From: an uncultured bacterium | GTDB lineage: Bacteria; Armatimonadota; Hebobacteria; CAIYQO01 | Direction: 5' to 3' | Length of the DNA stretch: 64,000 bases | Assembly (NCBI GenBank): GCA_903928345.1 | Contig: CAIYQO010000273.1 | Coordinates: forward strand, 1-64,000 | Shown: positions 32,960 through 40,683 of the stretch, piece after piece | Numbering within the stretch: position 1 is the stretch's first letter | Layout of the letters: the number at the start of each line of letters is the position of its first letter | Notes under the pieces: model-generated | Databases searched by the model: none | The model's input: only the letters and a program-made list of their open reading frames with translations | What the model was told of the DNA's origin: nothing | Position numbers and translations under genes: made by a program

Positions 32960-34948
32960 CTATACCGGCGTGGTAATCTCCACCCTGGCGCCCATCACGG
33001 CTACGTCGCGGGCGGGGAGCCAGATGTGCTGCGGGTGCACGGTACGGGTGAGGGCATTCTGCAGTGCGCGGGGGAGTTCCACCTGTAGCGGGCGATCGGT
33101 GTGGTTGATGAGGATGTACAGCTCCCGACCGCCTCCCACGCGGCGGCACACCTCCACGCCCTCCGGCACCGGGCCGAAGGGGGGCGCCAGGCGGCTGGCC
33201 CCGGTCATCCAGGAGACCACCCGGCGGGTGAGCGGTACGTCGAGCCAGGCGGCGAGATACGTCAGGCGGCCATTGCCCACCTTGCGGGTCACCATGGCCG
33301 GTTGCTCATCGAGCCAGCCGTTGCCGGTGCCGTAACGCAGCTTCACTTCCACGTTGTCGGCATCCACCTTCAGCCACTCCGCCCAGATCGTCGCCTCGCC
33401 GTCCTCCCACGCGCCGGTGACGGGCACCGGGGTATCGAGGGCATAGTACTCCTCCACGTGGGCGCCCAGCGACCACGCCAGCGGGCCGGGTTGCCGCACG
33501 GGGAGGAGGGCGTTGTCGAAGGCGTTTTTGAAGCCGGAGCGCGGCCCGAGCATCAAGTGCCCGCCCTCCTCGACGTACTTGAGCAGGTGCTCGCTGATCT
33601 CGTCGTCCACCAGATGCAGGTGCGGCGCGATGACCAGCTTGTACGCGCTCAGCGGCGCGCTCGGGTGCAGGATATCCACCCCAAACGACATGGCGCGCAG
33701 CGGGCGGTAGAAAGACAGCAGGTGCTCCACCGGGTCGAAATCCTTGTGGAAGCGCTGCCCGTTGATCGCCCAGCGGTCGTCGTAGCTGTGTAAAATCGCC
33801 ACTTCCGAGGCCGGCGTGGTGCCGCGCAGGAACTTGGCCACCGAGGTGAACTCCTTGCCCAGCTTGCTCACTTCCTCGTACAGCGGGCGCGGGTTGCCGT
33901 CGGGGGCGACCAGGCAGCCGTGGTACTGCTCCTGCCCGTTGAGGGCGCTGCGCCATTGCCAGTAGCTGACCACCTCGGCGCCGTGCCCCACCGCGTGCCA
34001 CGCCATGCAGCGCACTTCGCCGCGGTCCAGCGCGTTGTTCACCCCGGCCCAGTTCACCGACCCCGGCTGCGTCTCCAGCACCAGGAAGTTGCGCCGCTTG
34101 AAGCCGCGTGTCAGGTCGTGCGCCGCCCCGTTGCTCAGGTAGTTGAGATGCCCGGTGCCCACGTAGTTGTCCCACGAGGCGATCTCCAGGTCTTCGCAGA
34201 GCTTGTAGTGGTCGAACAGGTCGAACCACCCCATGAAGTTGTGCGTGATCCACTGCCGCGGCTCGGCGAATTGGCGAATCGCATCGATCTGGGTCTTCTG
34301 GTAGGACCGAAGGAGGTCGGTCACGAAGCGCTTCCAGTCCAGCGTCAGTCCCGGGTTGTGCCCGGCGCGCAGCGGGAAGGGCAATTGCGACCAGTCGGTA
34401 TATTCCTGGCTCCAATAGCTGGTTGTCCAATGGCTGTTGAGCGCATCCAGTGTGCCGTACTTCGCCATCAGCCACGCCTGCCACTGCGCCAGGGTCTCCG
34501 CGTCGTACGAGACATGGTTGTACTCGTTGTCGATCTGCCAGCCGATCACCTGCGGGTGCTTGCCGAAGCGCTCGGCCAGGGCGCCCGCGATGCGCGCGCA
34601 GTAGGTGCGATACGTCGCGCTGGCCGGGTTGAAGTGGCCACGCGCTCCGTGCACCTCGGGCCGCCCATCCTCGCGGATGGCCAGCACCTCCGGGTGCGCC
34701 TGCGTCAGCCAGGCCGGCGGCGCCGCGGTGGGGGTGCCGAGTACCACCATCATGCCCTGCGCCGTCGCCAGCGTCACCGCGCGCTCCAGCCAGTCCAGCG
34801 CCATTTGCCCGTCCTGCGGCTCCAGGCGGCTCCAGGCGAACTCACCCACCCGCACCAGCGAAATATTGGCCTCGCGCATCAAGCGAATGTCGTCAGCCCA
34901 CCGCGACTCGTCCCAGTGTTCGGGATACCATGCACAACCCAGGATCAT
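32960..34948 (-). CDS. Beta-galactosidase, GH42 (second copy)
   Basis: 662 residues without signal peptide. YPEHW start; acid/base Glu142 in QIDNEYN and nucleophile Glu292 in VLETQPGSVNW. Unlike the GH42 at 14067 the cysteine zinc cluster is absent, so the two are not recent duplicates and probably differ in substrate. Cytoplasmic. Like the other copy, it has C-terminal beta domains that bind the trimer. Confidence 0.92.
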   Translation of the reverse strand: MILGCAWYPEHWDESRWADDIRLMREANISLVRVGEFAWSRLEPQDGQMALDWLERAVTLATAQGMMVVLGTPTAAPPAWLTQAHPEVLAIREDGRPEVHGARGHFNPASATYRTYCARIAGALAERFGKHPQVIGWQIDNEYNHVSYDAETLAQWQAWLMAKYGTLDALNSHWTTSYWSQEYTDWSQLPFPLRAGHNPGLTLDWKRFVTDLLRSYQKTQIDAIRQFAEPRQWITHNFMGWFDLFDHYKLCEDLEIASWDNYVGTGHLNYLSNGAAHDLTRGFKRRNFLVLETQPGSVNWAGVNNALDRGEVRCMAWHAVGHGAEVVSYWQWRSALNGQEQYHGCLVAPDGNPRPLYEEVSKLGKEFTSVAKFLRGTTPASEVAILHSYDDRWAINGQRFHKDFDPVEHLLSFYRPLRAMSFGVDILHPSAPLSAYKLVIAPHLHLVDDEISEHLLKYVEEGGHLMLGPRSGFKNAFDNALLPVRQPGPLAWSLGAHVEEYYALDTPVPVTGAWEDGEATIWAEWLKVDADNVEVKLRYGTGNGWLDEQPAMVTRKVGNGRLTYLAAWLDVPLTRRVVSWMTGASRLAPPFGPVPEGVEVCRRVGGGRELYILINHTDRPLQVELPRALQNALTRTVHPQHIWLPARDVAVMGARVEITTPV

Positions 34949-34998
34949 CGGGATACCTCGGATTCAGAATATAGGATTACCGCGTCAACCACGGTTCA

Positions 34999-35122
34999 CC
35001 ACCGGGTAAACCCGGTGGCTGATCGTCTCAAGCACGCTAAAGCGCGCTGGTACGGTGTGTCCATACACCTCAGCCGGTTTCAACCGGCTTGAGTTCGTCA
35101 GCCATCGGCTTCAGCCGGTGGC
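34999..35122. repeat. Cluster of three REP-type hairpins
   Basis: Three hairpins with 2-base loops: CCACCGGGT/ACCCGGTGG (34999-35018), AGCCGGTT/AACCGGCT (35072-35089), and an imperfect one at 35101-35122 that ends against the nitroreductase stop. Same form as the hairpins beside the RAYT gene at 47 kb (8-9 bp stem, 2-base loop). Confidence 0.75.
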
Positions 35123-35632
35123 TCACCGCCACGTCACGATCTCTTCCAGCGCCTTGCGCGGGCGGGGGTCGGGAGTGGCGACGGGGTAGCCCAGCGGGGT
35201 CATCGCCACCGGCACGTGTGCGGCGGGCAATTGCAGCGCCGCGCGCACCACGGCGGGGTCGAAGGCGCAGATCCAGCAACTGCCCAGCCCCTCTGCCGTC
35301 GCTGCCAGCACCAGGTGCTCGGTGAAGATCGCCAGGTCCACGTCGGCGTGGTTCTTCGCGTCCCACGCGCGCACCCACGCGTCGTCGGGCAGGCTGCACG
35401 CCACCAGCACCACCGGCGCTTCCGCCGCCCACGTGTGGCGCTCGTGCGGGAAGAGCGCCAACCGGGTCGCCTCCACGCGCACCACGTACAGGTGCCAGGG
35501 TTGCTTATTGCACGCCGAGGGCGCCAGCCGGGCCGCCTCCAGCACGCGGCCCAGCGCCGCGTCCGGCACCGGATCGGTGCGATAGGCGCGCACGCTGCGG
35601 CGGGTTTGCACGACGTCGGCGAAGTCCATCAT
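35123..35632 (-). CDS. Nitroreductase-family FMN protein
   Basis: 169 residues, usual for small nitroreductases. DFADVVQTRRSVRAY gives the FMN phosphate-binding Arg-Arg-Ser; SACNKQPWHLYVV and the GLGSCWICAF/ LGYP segments follow. It probably reduces quinone-like or nitro compounds or flavin. The start is put at the ATG next to CAGGAG; an ATG at 35671 is also open but its extra residues do not look like the family. Confidence 0.85.
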   Translation of the reverse strand: MMDFADVVQTRRSVRAYRTDPVPDAALGRVLEAARLAPSACNKQPWHLYVVRVEATRLALFPHERHTWAAEAPVVLVACSLPDDAWVRAWDAKNHADVDLAIFTEHLVLAATAEGLGSCWICAFDPAVVRAALQLPAAHVPVAMTPLGYPVATPDPRPRKALEEIVTWR

Positions 35633-35731
35633 CGGCTCCTGCGGGAGTAAAGCTGTGTTCTCCTTCGGCATCCCACCCGGCGGTTCCTGCCGCTTTTTGT
35701 CGGCGCTTCCGGCGAACCCGCGAATCGTGCC

Positions 35732-35760
35732 TTGTCCCCCTTCCGCCCCGGTGCTATAAT
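35732..35760 (+). promoter_or_regulatory. Predicted promoter of gatC
   Basis: TTGTCC at 35732-35737, 17-bp spacer, perfect TATAAT at 35755-35760; AAAGGAG then precedes the ATG at 35788. Confidence 0.7.
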
Positions 35761-35787
35761 GACGCGGAGCGAAAGGAGCGGGTCGTT

Positions 35788-36075
35788 ATGGCGCTGAGTC
35801 GGGAAGAAATCGCCCATGTGGCGTTGTTGTCGCGGCTGCACTTCACGGAGGAGGAGCTAGCGCGCTTCACCGAGCAGATGAACGATATCCTGCTGCACTT
35901 CGAGACGTTGCAAGAAGCCGACACCAGTGCCATCGCCGCCACCACCCACGTGGTGCCGATGGTGAACGTATTGCGCGACGATGTGCCCTGCCCCAGCCTG
36001 CCGCCCGACACCGCCCTGGCCAACGCCCCGGAACGCGTGGACGACCTCTTCAAAGTACCGCGCGTCGTGGAGTAA
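35788..36075 (+). CDS. gatC: Asp-tRNA(Asn)/Glu-tRNA(Gln) amidotransferase subunit C
   Basis: 95 residues, the normal size for GatC. The N-terminal SREEIAHVALLSRLHFTEEELARFTEQMNDIL and the later LRDDVP ... FKVPRVVE are family-typical. It is the linker subunit of GatCAB, which amidates misacylated tRNA. gatA and gatB are not here, so the complex genes are scattered. It is followed after five bases by the URO-D-like gene, perhaps only by chance. Confidence 0.9.
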   Translation: MALSREEIAHVALLSRLHFTEEELARFTEQMNDILLHFETLQEADTSAIAATTHVVPMVNVLRDDVPCPSLPPDTALANAPERVDDLFKVPRVVE

Positions 36076-36080
36076 CCCGC

Positions 36081-37193
36081 ATGTCCGTCGAGACCCTGTC
36101 CCTGGAAGCGCTGCTGGCGACGATTCAGCCGGATGCGCACGCCATCGCCGAAGGCCGCCGCCGCATGATCGATGTGTGGCACGGCCGCCCCACCGACAGT
36201 CTGCCTCTCTGCTTCGGCGCCGTCCCGCCGCAAGGCGTGATGCCGAACACCGATATGCGCCGCCACGTGAACGATCCCGACCAGATGCTCTACGACACCG
36301 CCGTGGGGTTGGCGGCGACGGCGCGCGCGGGCTCCGACGCCCAGCTCGCCCTGCGCGTGAACACCGGCACCGGCACGCTGGCCACGGCGGCGGGGTGCGG
36401 CCAACTGCCCTCCGACCACGGTCTGCCCTGGACGGAGCACATCACCCGCGCACAAATCGACGCCTTCGACCCCGACACCAACCTCGCCACTTTGGGTCTG
36501 TTGCCGCAACTCAAGGCGTGGTACGCCCGCTTCCGCGCGCAGCTTCCCACATGTGTCGGCTTCTTCTGCGCCGACACGCAGGGGCCCTTCGCGCTGGCGC
36601 ACCTGCTCTACGGCGACGATATCTTTTACGATGTCTACGACGATCCCGGCTTCGTGCACGCGCTGCTGGAGAAGACCACCGCCCTCTATATCAACGCGAC
36701 GCGGCTGATGAAGGAGTGGATCGGGGAGCCGCTGGACGGCGGCCTGCACTTCTCCTTCGCGCTGGCGAACGGCGGGGTACGCGCCTGCGAAGACACCTCC
36801 ACCCTCCTCGCGCCGAACACCATCGACACCTTCGTGCTGCCCTATCAGGCGCGCGCGCTGGCGCCCTTCGGCGGCGGTTTCATTCACTACTGCGGGAACC
36901 ACGACGCGCTCTACCGCGGCTGCGTGGACAACCCGTGGGTGCGCGGCCTGAACTTCGGCAACCCGGAGCGCCACGATTTCAGCGTCATCCTCCCCGAGCT
37001 GATCGCGCGCGGCAAGTGCTACGCCGGCGAGATCAACCGCCTGGACGACGAGTCGCTGGACGCCTACTTCCGCCGCGTAGTCGGCTACACCCAGGGCGCC
37101 AAACGAGGCCTGATCCTCACCCCCGTGCTGCACCCCGACGAAACCGCCGACCCCGCCCGCGTGCTCGACACCTGGCGCGGCGTGCAGGAATGA
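36081..37193 (+). CDS. URO-D-family protein, probable corrinoid-type methyltransferase
   Basis: 370 residues, URO-D (MtaA-like) TIM barrel. His269-x-Cys271 in FIHYCGN and Cys313 in GKCYAGEIN form an H-x-C ... C set like the zinc site of methylcobalamin:thiol methyltransferases. Heme-pathway decarboxylases lack this set, so it is more likely a methyltransferase acting with a corrinoid protein or a free thiol. No corrinoid protein gene is near. It starts five bases after gatC and is followed by a palindrome. Confidence 0.75.
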   Translation: MSVETLSLEALLATIQPDAHAIAEGRRRMIDVWHGRPTDSLPLCFGAVPPQGVMPNTDMRRHVNDPDQMLYDTAVGLAATARAGSDAQLALRVNTGTGTLATAAGCGQLPSDHGLPWTEHITRAQIDAFDPDTNLATLGLLPQLKAWYARFRAQLPTCVGFFCADTQGPFALAHLLYGDDIFYDVYDDPGFVHALLEKTTALYINATRLMKEWIGEPLDGGLHFSFALANGGVRACEDTSTLLAPNTIDTFVLPYQARALAPFGGGFIHYCGNHDALYRGCVDNPWVRGLNFGNPERHDFSVILPELIARGKCYAGEINRLDDESLDAYFRRVVGYTQGAKRGLILTPVLHPDETADPARVLDTWRGVQE

Positions 37194-37194
37194 G

Positions 37195-37322
37195 TACGAA
37201 CCACAAAGGCACAAAGGACACAAAGGGGTACGCGAAGAAAAAGTAAACGGCTTCGCCGGACTAGTCGCGAAGCAAGCCCTTCTCTTTGCGCGTTCTTCTG
37301 TTCTTTGCGTCTTTGCGGTTAA
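37195..37322. repeat. Palindromic repeat, family B copy 1
   Basis: Left arm ACCACAAAGGCACAAAGG, right arm ending CTTTGCGTCTTTGCGG: tandem CACAAAGG-type units facing each other. Copies at 49650-49771 and 51372-51487. Confidence 0.8.
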
Positions 37323-37347
37323 CCGTCTTCTTCCATAAGGAGCAATT

Positions 37348-38169
37348 ATGTCGACACTTTCCCTCGGTGTGATGTCCTCGCTCGGGCCGGAGCCGGAGGC
37401 GGCCTTTGCCGCGGTGCGCGAGATGGGGCTGACGACGTGCCAGTTGGCGAACTGGGACCCGCTGAACGTGTCGCGGGAGCTGGTGGCGCGGACGCGCACC
37501 GCCGCGGAGGCCGCCGGGGTGACGATCACCCTCTTCTGGTGCGGCTATTCCGGCCCGGTGGTGTGGGACTACGTGGACGGCCCGGCGACGATCGGACTGG
37601 TACCGCCGGAGACGCGGGCGCTGCGCGTGCGCGAACTCAAGCACGGCGCCGACATCGCGCGGCAGCTCGGTGTACCGGACATCGCCACCCACGCCGGCTT
37701 CATGCCCCTCAACCCGAAGGACCCGAACTACCTCGGCCTGGTGGACGCGGTGACCGACGTCGCCGCCTACTGCGCCGAGTTGGGGCTCTACTTCGACTTC
37801 GAGACGGGCCAGGAAACCCCCATGGTGCTGCTGCGCTGCATCCAGGACACCGGCCTCACCAACCTGGGCATCAACCTCGACCCCGCCAACCTGCTCATGT
37901 ACGGCAACGGCAATCCCGTGGACGCGCTGGACGTCTTCGGCCCCTACGTGCGCGGCGTGCACGCCAAAGACGGCGAATATCCCACCAACGGCCACCAACT
38001 CGGCGAGGAAAAAGCCCTCGGCGCCGGCCGCGTGAACTTCCCCACCCTCATCCCCAAGCTCAAGTCCTTCGGCTACGCCGGCGCCCTGACCATCGAACGC
38101 GAAATCAGCGGCCCGCAGCAGAATTTGGATATCCAGCAGGCGATGGACCTGCTGACGCCGTTGCTGTAA
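37348..38169 (+). CDS. Sugar phosphate isomerase/epimerase-like TIM barrel
   Basis: 273 residues of the AP-endonuclease-2/xylose-isomerase-like fold. Metal residues are suggested by THAGF (His), FETGQ (Glu), the NLDPANL segment (Asp), HAKDG and TIERE (Glu). It probably interconverts a sugar or inositol derivative in the cytoplasm. AAGGAG precedes the ATG. Position after the URO-D-like gene suggests a shared catabolic role. Confidence 0.8.
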   Translation: MSTLSLGVMSSLGPEPEAAFAAVREMGLTTCQLANWDPLNVSRELVARTRTAAEAAGVTITLFWCGYSGPVVWDYVDGPATIGLVPPETRALRVRELKHGADIARQLGVPDIATHAGFMPLNPKDPNYLGLVDAVTDVAAYCAELGLYFDFETGQETPMVLLRCIQDTGLTNLGINLDPANLLMYGNGNPVDALDVFGPYVRGVHAKDGEYPTNGHQLGEEKALGAGRVNFPTLIPKLKSFGYAGALTIEREISGPQQNLDIQQAMDLLTPLL

Positions 38170-38176
38170 GTATCAT

Positions 38177-38265
38177 CCCCGTTGGGAGCGCGAGCGTACC
38201 CGCGAGCTTTCCCCGTTGGGGGGCGAGCGTACCCGCGAGCCATGAGCGGGTACGCTCGCGCTCCC
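38177..38265. repeat. Tandem and inverted repeat after the isomerase gene
   Basis: Two direct copies of about 31 bp (38177-38208 and 38211-38241, CCCCGTTGGG then GCGAGCGTACCCGCGAGC) are followed by an inverted 20-bp arm (38246-38265) that pairs perfectly with 38184-38203. The rest of 38170-38411 shows no further feature. Confidence 0.8.
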
Positions 38266-38411
38266 ATAGACGGCCGTGGTGGTGGTTCCGCGCTGGCGTA
38301 TTTGTGTTTGCAACAGGCGACGATTCACCGCCCTCCCCGCGGTAGGTAAATCCGCCCCTCACACCGAATGCATCACCTGAGTACCACGATCGTCGTCACC
38401 AGGAGGCTCTC

Positions 38412-40655
38412 ATGCGTCTCAGCATCCTCACGCTGCTCCTCTGCCTCGCCCTCGCCGCCTGGGCGAAGTCCGACCATCTTATCCCCGGGTTGCCGGTGTA
38501 TCCGGCGTATCCGGATGAGCATGCCGAATATATCAAAAGCGGCTCGCTCAACCTGTCGTTGTCGCTGAATGGGGCGGTGCAGCAGGACATGGGGGGAGGC
38601 GCGCGACGGGAATTCACCGGGCATATGGCGGCACAGGAGAAGGTGACCTTATCCCCGAACGGCGGCAAACGTACCTACGATATGCATGGAACGGGCAAAA
38701 TCGTCATCATCGGTGGCGACGGTAAGCGCATCGCGTCCACCTATACGCACGATGGCGGCAACAGCGAAGCGGTGCCGGAGATGCGTCCCGGGCAAGGCCC
38801 GCTGGGGCCGGTGGCGGTGTGCGATAAACTCAAATGCTGTGCGGCCTACTTGTCCGGCATATATCCGGGCGATGACTGGCAGGTGGACGATATCACCGGG
38901 AAGGTGACGATGGAGATCGAAGGCGTCAGCGAGACCAATCCGTTCCCGGCGCATTTCAGCGCGCACCTCCCCTGCGTGGGACGGACGAACAACGTGCTCT
39001 CGACGACGATGAATGCCTGGGAAGGGAGCGGCAAAAACGGCGATGGCCTTCCCATGGGCGGCGCCTGCTACGTCGAGTGTCCGTGGACGAAGGGCGGCTG
39101 CAGCGGCTCGATCACCGTCGCGGTGGAGGCGCTGTGCAGCGGTGCCGAATACCAGATCAATACCGTGGCGGCCTCGCGTGCGCAGTATCCCGACGACGTA
39201 CGCAAGGCCGCGAAGATGCTCTTCATCCCCGGTTCGTTGACCCTCGCCTGGTCGCTGAACGTGCAGCCGAAGGCGCAAAAGATGACGATTACCCCCCAGG
39301 ATGCGGGGGCCTATGATAAATGGGTCCCGCTGCCGAAATTCGAACAACCGGCCGATACGCCGCCCATTGCCCTCTGCGCGGAGATGAAGGCGGAGCAGGA
39401 CGGCGACCCGTCGCCGGCGGGGCGCATCGACTTCTACCTGCGCAATGTCAGCCGCCACAAGGGGGAATGCGGTAATTTCCCGCGGAACCGCGGGGAGAAG
39501 TCCGATCTGCGCTTCACGGACGCGCAACCGGACGGGATCAAAATCGATCCAGACGGCCAGCACGCCTGGACGGACAAACCCGTCTCCAAGGCGATCGTCT
39601 TGCTGGTCGCGGAGGATGGCGGCGCCTACGGCAGCGTGCAGGCGGTGTGCGATGATCTACACCTCATCGCCGAGGATCCGACCGGACGGGTGATGCTGCA
39701 CATGCCCAAGGATGAGAATGACAACCACATCGCGGACGCCTGGGAGAAGGACAAGGGGGTGTATGACGACAACCTTCCGTCCGAGTGGGATGAGCCTCAG
39801 GTCGCCGGGCAGACGGTCAACGGCGATGGGTTGCCTTTATATGACAAATACCGCGGCCTGCGCGTGGCGGAAGGCGACACCTGGGTCTACAAGCGTTTCC
39901 CGCCCAAACGCAAGTGCTTTTTCGTCCTCGACGATAACCACGTCTTCAACTCCGCCCTCTGGACGCACGCCGCGGATATCAATGCCTATGTCGTCACCGA
40001 CGGCCTGGTGCAGGGTGGCGGTGACCCTGCCTCTTCGCGCTTGGTGGACTATTGCGCTGACAACGGCCACAAATACTGCGTGCGCATCGAAGTGATGAAA
40101 GGGCTGATCGAGAAAGACCCCCCTCCCAATGCGAACGGCGAAGCCGACACGCAATACGCCTATACGGATCAGCAGGGGGACACCCCGAAGACTGCCGAAC
40201 GTCTCCGCATCTTCCCCGACCGCATCGGCGCCATGCTCGACCGCGTGGTGGCGTCGATCCGCCTGGGGGTGGCCGACCCCAAGAGTGAAGACGGGCAACG
40301 GCTGCACGATGTGGCCGGTATCACCGATGCCGATGCGAACGCGGCGCTGGCGCAATGGAACCCCGCAACCCGCGCCGCCCTCGTCAAGCAGATGGTCGCC
40401 ATCAGCGCCATCCACGAATGCGGTCACGCCTGCGGCCTCGCCGGCCACTGCAACGCCGAAAAGAATGAAGACGAGAACATCGCCGGCGATCCCGCCTGCC
40501 CCATGCAATATTTGAACCAGGCCACCCGCCGCCAATTCATCGTCAAGACCATCCTCAGCGGCGGCCTGCAAAAACCGTTGCCGTTGAGCTATGACCATTT
40601 TTGCAAAACCGGAAATTTTAAGTGTTTTTCGGGATTGAATGTGAAGGATGAATAA
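38412..40655 (+). CDS. Secreted metzincin-like metalloprotease
   Basis: 747 residues. Signal peptide 1-18 (ending AAWA). The large N-terminal region is Cys-rich and beta-rich and not recognised. Near the C-terminus, HECGHACGLAGH (668-679) fits the metzincin zinc motif HExxHxxGxxH: His668, His672, His679 bind zinc, Glu669 is the base, Gly675 makes the turn; Met698 in CPMQY is a likely Met-turn. Two helices before it (YLV, AISAIHE) agree with the fold. GGAGG precedes the ATG. Likely an exported enzyme; substrate unknown. No propeptide Cys switch is obvious. Confidence 0.7.
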   Translation: MRLSILTLLLCLALAAWAKSDHLIPGLPVYPAYPDEHAEYIKSGSLNLSLSLNGAVQQDMGGGARREFTGHMAAQEKVTLSPNGGKRTYDMHGTGKIVIIGGDGKRIASTYTHDGGNSEAVPEMRPGQGPLGPVAVCDKLKCCAAYLSGIYPGDDWQVDDITGKVTMEIEGVSETNPFPAHFSAHLPCVGRTNNVLSTTMNAWEGSGKNGDGLPMGGACYVECPWTKGGCSGSITVAVEALCSGAEYQINTVAASRAQYPDDVRKAAKMLFIPGSLTLAWSLNVQPKAQKMTITPQDAGAYDKWVPLPKFEQPADTPPIALCAEMKAEQDGDPSPAGRIDFYLRNVSRHKGECGNFPRNRGEKSDLRFTDAQPDGIKIDPDGQHAWTDKPVSKAIVLLVAEDGGAYGSVQAVCDDLHLIAEDPTGRVMLHMPKDENDNHIADAWEKDKGVYDDNLPSEWDEPQVAGQTVNGDGLPLYDKYRGLRVAEGDTWVYKRFPPKRKCFFVLDDNHVFNSALWTHAADINAYVVTDGLVQGGGDPASSRLVDYCADNGHKYCVRIEVMKGLIEKDPPPNANGEADTQYAYTDQQGDTPKTAERLRIFPDRIGAMLDRVVASIRLGVADPKSEDGQRLHDVAGITDADANAALAQWNPATRAALVKQMVAISAIHECGHACGLAGHCNAEKNEDENIAGDPACPMQYLNQATRRQFIVKTILSGGLQKPLPLSYDHFCKTGNFKCFSGLNVKDE

Positions 40656-40683
40656 GGCTTCATGCTCTCACAAGTAACCTTTG

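Noticed and set aside
35754-37529. 591-codon minus-strand open frame
   Set aside because: Antisense to gatC and the URO-D-like gene; no domain and it begins inside a repeat.
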